Positions 36,901-48,019 of a stretch of DNA of 64,000 nucleotides are shown here, piece after piece. The notes under the pieces were generated by a model. The model had not been told where the DNA came from. It ran no database searches and saw only the letters and a list, made by a program, of their open reading frames with translations. The translations under genes and the position numbers were made by a program. Every line of letters begins with the position of its first letter. The first letter of the stretch is position 1. Origin of the DNA: Sapria himalayana (Eukaryota > Streptophyta > Magnoliopsida > Malpighiales > Rafflesiaceae); NCBI GenBank assembly GCA_029783825.1, contig JAREIK010001718.1:1069898-1133897 (forward strand). Direction: 5' to 3'.

Positions 36901-37624
36901 TAATTTTTATGGTCACTATCATTACCCCAGTATATCATAAAATTGTTCACACATGAATGAATGACATGTACAGGTAATCCCAAGCTTGTAGCTTACTTCT
37001 TTGTGCTGTAGAAATCCAATGGAATCAGTTTATCTTGTGGCAACAATTCTTGAATAAATTAGACATATCATCAAACCATGCCTGCGAACACATATGTCTG
37101 CACTTTATTTCTAACATCCTCATGGTTGTTGAAAATTGGGTATGCTTAGTATTTCCCTTGTATATAGGTTTGTCTCCAGCCCGAATCATGTCATATAAAT
37201 TTCTTGCCTTGGCATTGGGTTCCTCATCCGGGTTGAATTCAGGACCCACAGCATCAAAAACCATTTTATGGTATGTAGTGTGATTAATATTATCTGAGAC
37301 CATCTGATCAGTTTCACTTACTGACACCCGTACTGAACTTGAACACCTCTGGTGGACTTACTTCTCACCATGGTATATCCAAACATAGTAATCCGGCACA
37401 AAACTATTTCTATAGAAATGCATCTTCATAGTTTCAATATTCAAAAACTTTTTATTCTGATATTTAACTAAAGTACAAGGACACATTATATTTGTACCAC
37501 CATTCACACACTCAGGATGTCTCAGAGCAAGCTCAATAAATTCATCAACTTTATCCCCCCATTCATTAGAGAACATTTCATTCACTATTCGATTCTTGTA
37601 AATCCATTCACGATCGTCTTCCAT
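33906..37624 (-). pseudogene. TNP2: TNP2-type CACTA transposase, nearly full length but disrupted
   Basis: Transposase that cuts CACTA ends. From the N-terminus: 37,358-37,624, Transpos_assoc domain (VDEFIELALRHPE, then IMCPC); 37,025-37,327, linker (YDMIRAGDKPIYKG); 36,594-36,830, start of the Tnp2 domain (LRWHSEYHMDDCKMCHPSDA, then WKH); 36,226-36,573, Tnp2 core (WPVVVTPYNLP, VPGPTNPNRKIDVFLQPL, ALMWTINDFPMYSMISGW, CPHCME); 35,531-35,965, DUF4218 region (HNLDVIHIEKSVFDNI); 33,906-34,560, DUF4216 region (NNMGVC, YDYYGTLV, FVLVGQSSQVYY, DWKVMCKIKAR) and an acidic tail. Lesions include stops after FFADGF and KNEK, a frameshift near 36,560 and stops in DUF4218/4216. Domain order and length (about 3.7 kb) fit a single TNP2 gene. 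It belongs to the CACTA copy whose right end is at 40,440. Confidence 0.9.
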
Positions 37625-37639
37625 AACTAGTTAAAAAAA

Positions 37640-38995
37640 TTAATTTATTTAACAAACATGATTGTCTCTAATTATAGTTATATATAATTATATAGACATT
37701 TATTTAGTTATACAAATATTTATATATAGTTATACACATATAGTTTAAAATAATGTTGTATGTTGTTATACATGTAATTATAAATATAATTACATGTGGT
37801 TATACATATAGTTACACATGTAGTTAAACATATATTTATACATGTAGGTTTATATATTTGTTCATTTAATTTTATATATTTATACATATAGTAATGTATA
37901 GGTATAGATATAGTAAAATACTTTTTTATATACTACTATATACAAATATATATTAAATATAAGCTATAAATTTAATATTTAAATATAATTATGCATACAA
38001 CTTTTAAAGTAATACATATAGTAAGATACAATTATTTATAGTTTATTTTACATATAATATATATAGTTATAAATAGTTATATATAATTAAACATATAGTT
38101 ATATATAGATATATTCATACAAGTAGTTATAAGTAGTTATACATAAATATATACAACGTTATAAACAAATATTTTGATTTAATTATATGAATACACATAT
38201 GTATAAATAGTTAGAAATATGATTATATTTAATTATATAGAGTATTACATAATTATAAAAATATTTATATATAGTTATAGACATATAGTTATAAATATGT
38301 ATGTAGTTAAAGATATAATTATATATAACATTTATATAGTTATACATTTAGTAAAATATAATTATATATGGTTATATATTAGTATACATATAGTATATTT
38401 TTTTAGAAATATAGTTATATAGAATTATACATATAGTTATACATTATTATATAGTTACAAATTAGTTATGTAAAGTTATAAATATAGTTAAAAAAATAGT
38501 TTACTTTATTATAAATATAGTTATAAATACTTTCATATAAAATGACATATGATTATATAAATAAACATGTGTATCTATATTATATTTCTAAATAATTTTT
38601 TTTATAAATGTTACTAAAATATTATTATATTTATAAATAATATATAGTATATATATCACATTTATATAAACATTATAAATATTTTGTATTTATATAAAAA
38701 ATAATATGTAATATAAATATTTACAAAATTGTAGAATCATTTAATGTTACATAATTGTTATATAAAAAATTATATAAATGGATAGTTTTATTTAAATGTT
38801 GTATAGATATTTATAAACATTAATACATATGTATAAATATTTATATATAATATTATATGTTTATATAAACATATTAATGTGAATTTATAATGTAATACGT
38901 TTATATATATTAAAGTATCGACATTTATACATAATGTCATACGATTATATAAATGTATAAAAGTTTATATATACTGTTACATGTTTATAATTTAT
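37640..38995. repeat. AT-rich TAGTTATA array upstream of TNP2 (about 2 long units)
   Basis: Built of ATAGTTATACATATAG-like words. Landmarks near 37,696 and 38,252 give a higher-order period of about 550 bp. From about 38,270 to 38,460 it is nearly identical to 52,361-52,570, so it is collinear with the array at 50,240-53,120. It lies between the TNP2 start codon (37,624) and the leader at 39,000-39,540, so it may be an intron or leader of the transposase gene. Open frames within it (for example 38,219-38,422) are compositional. Confidence 0.8.
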
Positions 38996-38999
38996 TCGG

Positions 39000-39545
39000 A
39001 TACAATAAAAATATAACCCATTAACATTAAGATTAATTTTTCTTAAGTTACAGAAGCAGAAAAATCAATCATGTTATAATTATTTTGTATTTATATAATA
39101 AAGTATAGATATTTAAGATTAATATTATATAAAAGTTTGATTAACATTAATCATTATATGTATTAAAGTATAGATATTTATACATAATGTCATATGATTA
39201 TATAAATATAAACTATTAACATTAAGATTATTTGGATGCAAACCTTCTGTAATTGAAATCAAAATCAATACAATCCTAAAAATCTAAACAGTAGAAGAAC
39301 AAAGATTAAATTGAAAAATTATAGTTTAATTAATTGTGTTGAGTCAAAATCATGTTAGGTTAAATAAAATTAAATCAAAAATGAAAAATTCGAAGGAGAA
39401 ATAAAAAAACCTAATACCCGATTATATTGAAACAATGAAAATCCGATTGTCTATATAAAATTCAGAAAGATGGATATATGTATAAGCATTTTATCGAATT
39501 TATGCTTGTAGTCACCTCTGCTTCGAAAAAGGGTGGAGTTTCGAA
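39000..39545 (-). promoter_or_regulatory. CACTA 5' leader/promoter-proximal region (inner copy)
   Basis: Homologous to 53,120-53,620 in the outer element. Shared landmarks in order: the AGTTACA..AGCAGAAAA context, CAATA.AACCCTAAAAAT.., GTAAAAGAACAAAG-like, GAGTCAAAATCAT, then a CTCGTAGTC/TTGTAGTCACC context. It lies between the AT array and the subterminal repeats, where transcription of the right-to-left gene set should start. The promoter role is inferred. Confidence 0.5.
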
Positions 39546-39589
39546 TGAATATAGGTGTTAATGACTTAGCAAATGAATTTTAAATCAAA

Positions 39590-40440
39590 AAATTAAAACA
39601 ATAAATTACCAACCAAAATCATGGTCGGTAAAAATCAGTAAGAACAAAATTATAAGTATTTGGAATTCTACTTTACTATCCAATTTTAATAGTAATTTAT
39701 TTTTAGTTGTTAAATGGTCGATAATTTGTCGGCAATTTCTATTCGCTAATTCCATCCTAACTTACAGACCAATTGCTGACCAAAAATAGTTGGTCCGTAG
39801 GTATGGTCGGTATTTGGTCGTGAAATGGTCAATAATTACTGAACTAAATATTCGATCGATAGTTTTATTGGTGATTACGACATTATAAATATATTGGATA
39901 TCCTCTTTACCGACTATTTTTTATGGTTATATATTTTTAGTCATTAAATAGTTGGTAATTATTCGATAATGTTTTTCGCTAATTCTCTCCTAATTTACAG
40001 ACTAATTCACGACCAAATATATTAGGTCGGTAATATATGGTTGGTAGTTTGTAGGAAATTTGGTCGGAAGTATTTTTTTCGATCTCTAAATTAGTAATGA
40101 ATTGGTTAGTAATAACCGACCTATATATTTGGTCGGTAAATCATCGGTAAGTATGAAATTATATAATATTTTAAAATTCAATGTACCAACTAATTTTAAT
40201 GGTAATACATTTATGGTCATTAAATGGTCGATATTATATTGGATAACCACTCTACCGACCAATTTTCGACCAAAAATATTTGGTCGGTAATCATGGTCGG
40301 TCTTTGGTTGTAAATTGCATTAGAAAAAAAATTTTTTCGATACCTTTTTTGGTCTCTAAATGGTCGTGATTTGGCTAGGAATTACTGACCAAGTTTTTAG
40401 GTAGGTAATTTAGTCACTATTCTCCTAATTTTTAGTAGTG
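39590..40440. repeat. Right subterminal repeats and terminus of an inner CACTA element
   Basis: More than ten copies of TTGGTCGGT/ACCGACCAA in both orientations, ending TTTTTAGTAGTG at 40,440 (complement CACTACTAAAAATTAGG). The following bases are CAA. These repeats differ from those at 31,740-32,040 and 54,670-55,060, so this end belongs to another CACTA family. No left end with matching GGTCGG repeats was found. Confidence 0.8.
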
Positions 40441-40994
40441 CAACCCAATAGTTTCTGCTACCATATGGTTCTTCTCTTAGTTTGAAGCAAGCACCATCAC
40501 TTCGTTGTATGCGCCAATGTAACTATAGAATAATTCATTGTCGTACACATCCATGGCTAGAAACAATTCAATATTCACTCCATAAAAATAATATGCACTC
40601 AATTAATACAATACACATTCACAAATATATATTAAATAGTAATTATATACATTAACAAATACGAATCTGAGTTGATATTCATACAACTTCAATAAATATC
40701 TAAAAGATGGCCAGCAATGATGTTTAGAGAGAGTATGTGTGTGTAAAAAATAAATTATTTCATAAATAATGAAGATAATAATAGCTCATCCTTCTTTTGA
40801 TCCAGCAAATATAGGTAATGATGGAACCCATCCATAGAATTGACTATGACAATGTCTGAAGTTTTTGAATTAGAATTTATTTATGTATCTCACATCAGAA
40901 GTCTTGCAAAGATTCATGGTTAGGTTAATCGAGAGTGTTAGCTACACATTGACAAAAATCAAAAATCATTCAGAAATAATTATGCTATAAATTC
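40441..40994 (-). other. 3' part of the outer element's TNPA transcription unit (tentative)
   Basis: Minus-strand text at about 40,450-40,570 includes MDVYDNELFYSYIGAYNEVM, followed by VLASN and a stop, with an open frame upstream. It lies 3' of TNPA and next to the inner element's insertion point. Whether it is a last TNPA exon or a captured piece is unclear. Confidence 0.3.
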
Positions 40995-42909
40995 ATCCTC
41001 ATTATTAGTCGGTGCATTTTTGCCAGCCTTTCTTGCGTGGTTTTGTAACTAGTTCTCGGAATGTTATCTGTCATTTCAAGTCTACCAACTAGGACTCCAT
41101 ATAGACAATCAACTATTGCATTACATTATTACTTTCTTTCATCTCATCATTCATTTCTTTCATCTCTGCATTCATTTCTTTTATTTTTTGCATTTCTTCC
41201 TTCAAATGAGTAATTTGCTCATCATTCTCTTCTCTAATTTTCTGTATTTCTTCCTTCAAATGAGAAATCTACTCATCATTCTCTTTCATTTCAGTCTCTA
41301 TAACTTCAAAACGTTCATTTGTTTTCATTACTTGTTGTTCGACCGCCTCACCCACCACTACTATAACATATGAATTAGAAGCACGACAAATACAACATAA
41401 TGTTACTCCCTTCGAGACGATGTCATACACTCACTGCTTCTTATAACCTCTTATGATTTCCAAATAGATAGGATCATAGTCAATTGGTTGAAGATCCATA
41501 GAAGCCTCAACTTGTTGAGAAGCAGTTCTCACACGTTCCTCCATGAGTTCCTATGAAAAAACTAAAAAAATACTTTTCTATATATACATAAAATAAATTT
41601 AATATTTTGGATTCAAAACTACTTTCAAAATTTACTATAGTATTATAAAAGTATATTAGTATAATAGATTCTTATAACAATAATCTGAGATTTGTTATCA
41701 ACAAACTGACCATCCACTTTCTTCATATGCATCCTCCTAAAAATCTCATAAAAATTAGGATCTCGACCTAATTCTCCAGCCTAGAATATGTATTTTTAAA
41801 GTTAAAAAATGTTAAAAATTTTAAATAAAATTAATAAAACTATTCACAAATTTGATTTATCTGGACTATTAGGACAGTTACTAAATATATAAATGTCTTA
41901 AACTTTAAAATTGTACCAAATCTTGAGCATGCTCAATGCTCGACTTTGACCCTCATGTGTAGCCAGACATTCCTGTATCGAGTTCGGCTACCTCAATCCA
42001 TTGATTTTTGCTGGCAATCTTTGATTTTTTCTTCACATCTGACTCCTCCCAATTCTTAAGCCACTCAGTCCAGTCATCATCGGATATAAAATCAGGCCTA
42101 TCTTTTAGATTCTTCAATTTATGGACAAAATTTGAATACCATTCAGCAGCTTTGCTCTTTAACAATGGCTTATTTTTCCATCAAATTTGGGTTCCCATGT
42201 GTATTGATTCTATATATAGAAAAATCACAAAAAAATGATATTAATAACAATGACATTATTATTTACTGCTTGAATAATTTCCAACATATTAGTTAACTAA
42301 TTAGATAAATAATTTTCAATGCTATTATTTCATTATTTTTACCTAAAAGTTATTAAAATTAAACTCTCTTATCGATTTCAAAACTTTCTTCCACGAGAAT
42401 GCTTTAGAATCGATCATTTTCTTGAAAGACTTTGTAATTATAGACGAACACTTGTGAGATGGAATAAACTGTACAAATAAATAAATAATATTGAAAATAA
42501 ACAAATCAATACTATATATAAAAAAACCACTAAAAGAAACATCATAATTTTTTATTCAAGTAATATTTACATATTTCTTATACCTTCCATCCACAATCTC
42601 AATTACTAACTTAGCACTGAATGCAAAGGAAGGCACAATATTTGATGATGTCAATGATGTTGTAAATGGGGGAACTATCAGTGTAAAAGGTGGTGTAGAA
42701 ATTGTTGATGGATCTAAAGGTGATGATAGAGGCGTCAATGATGGTGATGGTGATGGTGATGGAGATGGAGATGGTGATTGTGATGTTGAAGTCTGGATAT
42801 GGTCGGTATTTGATGGTACTAAATTTTCAACATGATGTAAACAAGATGAATTTCATCCATTTCTGCATCCACGTTCACCTCCGTAATGTCCACATCCTTT
42901 AGGCGCCAT
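40995..42909 (-). pseudogene. TNPA: TNPA / Transposase_24-type protein of the outer CACTA element, broken
   Basis: DNA-binding partner of TNP2. Minus strand, start ATG at 42,909 (MAPKGCGHYGGERGCRNG, then an in-frame TGA). A Ser-Pro repeat follows at about 42,731-42,790. The Transposase_24 region is at 41,953-42,165 (AAEWYSNFVHKLKN, DDWTEWLKNW, then a Lys-rich stretch). A further exon near 41,690-41,780 reads GRDPNFYEIFRRMHMKKVDG, matching the GR.P...E.F...H.KK family motif. A C-terminal coiled coil at about 41,100-41,370 has repeated HLKEEIQKI / HLKEEMQKI. Introns separate the pieces and several stops break it. It starts 142 bp downstream of the TNP2 stop at 43,051. Confidence 0.75.
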
Positions 42910-43050
42910 CTGCTATACAAAAAATAAAAACATATAACAAATAATAAAGATATGATGAATAACCATGCATTTTAGAATAATATACAACAATATATTTCAA
43001 CAAAATATACAAAGTCTGATAGTATAATATTATAAAATAATCATAAAAGT

Positions 43051-43691
43051 TTAATTATTAGCATCACTATCATCCTCCAATGGATTTTTTAACATTTCAT
43101 CTGATTCTGATGGAAGTTCCAACTCATCTCCTGATAGAAATTGATCATCTTCAATTTCTATTAAGCTAATATTTGAGTCACATAAATTTTCTAGGTCTTC
43201 ATATACATGCACAAGCACAATGTTATTTATGTCATCTTCTTGGAATGCTGGTGCAATAGCTAAGTTTGCACTTCTTTCTTGAGATATTGGCGTTTTAAAA
43301 ATTAATCGAGCTTTTATTTTGCAAATCACCCACCAGTCATTCTTATCATGAGATAAACTCAGATATGTATAATAATATATTTGATTGGCTTGAACTGCCA
43401 TAATAAATGGCTCATATCAATTATATATGTGTTTATGCTTAGTATCCACTATCTTATAATATGAATGAATATTTGTACCTATATTTCATGTAGGATCAAA
43501 CCACTCGCACTTTAATAATACAATCCTATTATTTTCAAGTCCAAAATACTCCAACTGAAAATTTATGTGAGTTGACCATAATAATCAATCTCATCTACAC
43601 TATAACTTGAGCCTTTAACGTATAAACTACTATTCATTGTTGCTTTAGAAGAATCGTGCCCGATTGTGTTAAATGTATATCCATTTTATAG
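43051..43691 (-). pseudogene. TNP2: TNP2 C-terminal remnant (DUF4216 region) of the outer CACTA element
   Basis: Minus strand: GHDSSKATMNSSLYVKGSSY, then VDEIDYYGQLT, the usual start of DUF4216, followed by stops. Then 43,051-43,401 gives AVQANQIYYYTY, DWWVICKIKAR and an acidic tail ending in a stop. This parallels 33,906-34,560 in the inner copy. Only about 640 bp of an expected 3.7 kb remain before the AT array, so the N-terminal and catalytic parts were deleted. Confidence 0.8.
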
Positions 43692-44057
43692 TAATAATGT
43701 TTGATAATACTCAAAAAATTCAATTAGAATAATAAAAACAAAGTGTTTTGATGCATTCTGAAGATATACAAATGTATTCCATATATATATTGATGATTTA
43801 TATTTAATTTTATTTATTACAATTTTTTTTAAATGTAACAAATTTTTTAATATGAATAAATAATCTAAATTAAAATTCAATTAAGTTCAATGATGCTTGA
43901 TATGTTTGTTAATATTCATGTCTCTGTTTTTTTTAATGAATTTAACTGAGCTTGGATATTAATCAATATTTTTTAATATTATTCCGCATGTGTTCAATAA
44001 AATATTTATATCTACACACAAAAAACAATATATATATATATTATTTTTTAATATAAA

Positions 44058-44060
<3 letters not shown>

Positions 44061-44120
<60 letters not shown>
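44061..44120. repeat. (TA)30 microsatellite
   Basis: Thirty uninterrupted TA units between the TNP2 remnant and the AT array. The YIYIYI open frames on both strands (43,959-44,265) come from this run. Confidence 0.95.
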
Positions 44121-44124
<4 letters not shown>

Positions 44125-44261
44125 CACATCAAAAACCAAAGGCTCGACACACTGATTCTTGAGATAGATGTGAGACTCCTTGGAGGTTACGTTGTAAGTT
44201 CAATCTTCACAAGCTACAAAAAAATTGTCAAGATAAAAAATCATGCCTCATTTAGTTATAT

Positions 44262-44607
44262 TTAATTATATAGAGTGTTACATAGTTATACACATGTAGT
44301 TAAACATAATGTTGTATGTTGTTATTCATGTAAATATAAATAAAATTACATGTGGTTATACATATAGTGACACATATAGTTATACTTATATGTATACATG
44401 TAGTTATATATATTTTTTCATATAATTTTATATATGTGTACATATAATTATCTATAGGTATAGATATAGTAAAATACATTTTTATATACTAATATATAAA
44501 AAAGTACATAAAATATATATATGTTGTTAATTATATATTTACATATAGTTATGTATAATGTTTCTTTAGTTATACATTTTAGAAAAATCAATTATTTATA
44601 GTTATAT
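44262..44607. repeat. AT-rich TAGTTATA array, segment left of the third CACTA element
   Basis: Begins with ATTTAATTATATAGAGTGTTACATAG-type sequence like 50,410 onward and stops at ...CAATTATTTATAGTTATAT, exactly where element 44,608-50,239 starts. The array resumes at 50,240. The same uninterrupted junction is seen at about 50,750-50,790 and 51,560-51,600. Confidence 0.85.
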
Positions 44608-45086
44608 CACTACAAGATTCCATCGCTAAATACATTAGTGACGGAGTACAACGGAAAAATTGTAGTTGGTAAAATGCTTCTCGCTAAACTTAGCGATGGA
44701 ATTTATGGTCCGTCGCTATATTAGCGACGGAATGAATTTTACTTCGCTAATTTAATTTGTTGTACATTTTTTGAGTCATTTTTTCCATCGCTAAAATTTA
44801 ATTTCCGTCGCTAAAATCCATTTTTTTAAATTTTTTTTATATTTATTACAAAATTACTGCAATATATTTAATTTTTAAATAATTAAAACCATAATAATAA
44901 AAAACATACATTCATTAGAAAAACAAATATTAATTTAGTACATTGTTGAAAATAAAAGCAATACAAAAAACTTATATTAATTATGTTGCAACAATTAAAA
45001 AAACTTTAACACAATAACTAGTTCATATCATCATCTAAAAAAAACTAGCTCATAATCTATAGATCATGATCACAACCTGGAGATGA

Positions 45087-47515
45087 TTATGGGGGAGTAG
45101 AAGCTAGATTGGTAGGATCTGGATGATGGGCATTGGATTGAGACTGTGCATTAAACATACGTTCAAAGTGCTCCATATTTTGTTGAAATTGTTGTTTTAA
45201 TTGCTCTTTATACAATCTCACATCTTCATTTATTTTGAGTTGAAGTTCTTGAACTTTTACTCTCGCCCTCTGCCCAACCACTTCATTCACATGTGTGAAA
45301 TGTTCATCAGATGTAAAATCATAGCGCGAAGTGGTAGATGACCTACTGAAAGTCTCAGTGTAAAATGTGGACACCTGAGAGCCAAGGCCATACACTTGAC
45401 TCTTTTTCTCACCTCCAGCTGCTTATAGATATAATTGGCTCATGTTAACCTTCACAGGCTCCATTGAATCCTCCCTAGACTAAGAAGCAGAGGCAACCAT
45501 GGTTTCCACAACATTTAATAATTATTTAAGAATAATTGTTGAGTTATATAAATAAAGCAAAATTAAAATCTTACATTGATATCATTATATCTTTTGTCAA
45601 CGAAAGAACCATCTTTTTTGGTGTGCATCTTCTTGAACATTCAAATGGCATGGGGGGGGGGGGGGGCGTTTCAATTCCTTTTCCTACAAAAATTAATTAT
45701 CAAATTAATTAGTTCGAATAAGATGATGAAGAAATGTTATTTAAAAAAATATTTTTAAAATTTTTTTACCAAATCAATACAATGTTGAATTGTGGATCTA
45801 GAGCCACCTGTATGTGTAGAAAGACCAGTGTCAGGTCCTCCCTTTTCTATACGACAATTTTTAGTAGCTTATTCGTGCTTCTTTTTATATTCAGGAGTAT
45901 TCCAATGTTGCTGCTAGTTTTATCATACATCTTCTGGTATATTATCATCTTTTTTCCCTTTGATTCGCATCTTGCACCACCAATCCTTATATCACTTTCC
46001 TACCACCATATAAAATATTTTCTTGACTAATGTATCATTTGAATCATCCAAGTTACATGCTTTCTGAAAAAAAAATATATATTTTAACAAATAAAATGCA
46101 TAACCACGTATTGTACTAGTAGCACAATATGATTTTGAAATAACACAATATTAACAAGTCTGAAAGATCTTAAACCATATTTTCTTTTGTATGCAACACA
46201 TGAAAAAATGTCAAAGGGCTTAAAATGTTGAAATATAAAGACGTAGTTACTCTTATTGCTACTGAAATCGTTTTCTCTCTAATCTTAGACCAATAGATCA
46301 AAAAATAATTTATATTTTAACTTTATAAGCAATAACATTATCATGTATCATAACTTTCAAAGGGAGTGTAGATTAATAAATGAAAGTAATATGTTTTGCT
46401 TCATGTTAATACCACACTGAAACCAGTCTAAAAAAATAAAGAAAAAGGGAGCAAATCCAAATGAGATACTACACCATCATTCCAAACATCTATAGAATCT
46501 CTTTTCTAACACTTATGCGATCTTATTAAGCTCAACACAAGGTCAGCTCCTTAGAGCATTTAGGTTACCTTATCAAGATATATGTATCTTTTTGCTCTTG
46601 TTTATAAAAAATTTTACCATTTTATATCCTTTTATTGCCTAGACCACCTATTGGCTTCTCAATATTTTATCAAATGAATACTACACCACCTATTGGCTAC
46701 TTGCTTAATATTGTATCAAATGAAACTAAAATATATTCATTCACATTTTAGAATGTGTATGGATTCATATTTGTTCAGAACTAAACTTACACTAGATTAT
46801 TTTAAGCTTAGCTACCAAAAACCAACAAAACATAGGCTGCAAAAAAAAACACAACAAAATTTCAATCATCCTCGAACATGTACACTTTCACCACATTTGA
46901 AAGGTTATTCAGTATACATGCAACAACCCAACAAAATAGCAATTAGTTCACATAGATACATTAAAAGAATCTTGTCAAGTGTGTAATGGTAACAAGAGAA
47001 CAAGTACATATGAAATACCTTAAATTCATCCCAATAGAACTTCTTAGTGTTGGCAGGCACCAGCCTCCATGTTGCACCCTCCTTTTCTAGTCTATGCTCG
47101 AAAATCTTAGTAATGTCCATTGAAGCACTTGGAAGAAATCTATTCCAAAAATTACAAAAAAAATATTAAATGTTAAATCTCATATGAAAATAAATTATCT
47201 TATATAGCAATTAACCAAAAAATAATAAGTGACATAATAAACATTTTAAGCATGCGTGGTCTTCTTATCAATTGTTTCTATGTTCTTTCTCCATGTGGTA
47301 CCACATGTGGTTGATGACCCGACTAATGTTGATGTGGTAGAAGACTCCATATCAGTCTATGGGGTAGGTGGTGGTAAGTTCTCCACATTGAAGGTATGTG
47401 TTAAACCTATAGCTGGTGGGGCAGTGCTTGTAGGTAGGACAACTGGTGCAGATAGTTCAGTTGTCCCCCAACCTGCAGAATTAGCTCTGCTCCTTGCTTA
47501 ATGGCCCCCTCTCAT
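45087..47515 (-). pseudogene. TNPA: TNPA / Transposase_24-type protein of the third CACTA element, broken
   Basis: Minus strand. Possible start ATG at 47,515, followed quickly by a stop, with a Pro/Ser/Thr-rich N-terminal part across 47,256-47,501. An exon at about 47,020-47,120 reads EKEGATWRLVPANTKKFYWD and ends at a GTATTT donor. A Transposase_24 stretch at about 45,890-46,070 contains DWWCKMRIKGKKDD. An exon near 45,580-45,660 reads MFKKMHTKKDGSFVD. The C-terminal coiled-coil region is at 45,087-45,395 (LYKEQLKQQFQQNMEHFERM). Stops and a 15-base G run inside the family motif break the frame. It would bind the subterminal repeats. Confidence 0.7.
45652..45666. repeat. Homopolymer run of 15 G
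   Basis: G15 within AT-rich DNA, falling in the TNPA exon next to the conserved H.KK...FVD motif (poly-Pro on the coding strand). Confidence 0.95.
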
Positions 47516-47689
47516 ACATTCAATGAACATAATTACAAAACAACACATTTATAATGAAAATTCCTACTATAAAGTACATATATATGCAAGAAAAAAATAC
47601 TAACAATTGAAAACAATATTATAAATATATTAATGTCACAATAATATAAAGGCTTCGATCTTTAATATTGGTCACATCATCATCATCAT

Positions 47690-48014
47690 TATCATCTATT
47701 TCTTCATATTCTTCATCTGACATTATTTCTAGTTACACCTCCTCATTTTCTTAAAGTTCTATATCATCAATGTCAATAAAATAACAATTGTGATCAACTA
47801 ATGATTGAGGTTCTTTGTCTGCTACAATATCAATATAATGGTTTTCGATGACATCCTCTTGAAATACTCCTGCATTTGATAGCAAAATTTTTGATGTCTC
47901 ATTTTCTGGGTGACTCAGTGAAAAATTAATGAATCCTTCAATGCCAACTTCGAACTCCATTGTTAAGGCACCATCTTTCATCTGATAATCAATCCATTGT
48001 CGATCTGGTCTCAT
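47690..48014 (-). pseudogene. TNP2: Internally deleted TNP2: N-terminal domain joined to acidic C-terminal tail
   Basis: An 87-codon frame (47,751-48,014) starts MRPDRQWIDYQ and continues FEVGIEGFINFSLSHPEN, like the Transpos_assoc start of TNP2 (compare VDEFIELALRHPE in the copy at 37,358). It then passes directly into FQEDVIENHYIDIVAD and DNCYFID-like text, similar to the C-terminal part of the outer TNP2 remnant (FQEDDINNIVLVHV). After a stop, the tail continues EEYEEIDDNDDDD. The whole catalytic core, DUF4218 and most of DUF4216 are missing. The element is therefore non-autonomous. Confidence 0.7.
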
Positions 48015-48019
48015 TTTCT

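Noticed and set aside
38219..38422. 67-codon frame in the AT array
   Set aside because: Low-complexity I/Y/V text from the repeat unit; no coding evidence.
43959..44265. Open frames rich in YIYIYI on both strands
   Set aside because: Direct translation of the (TA)30 run.
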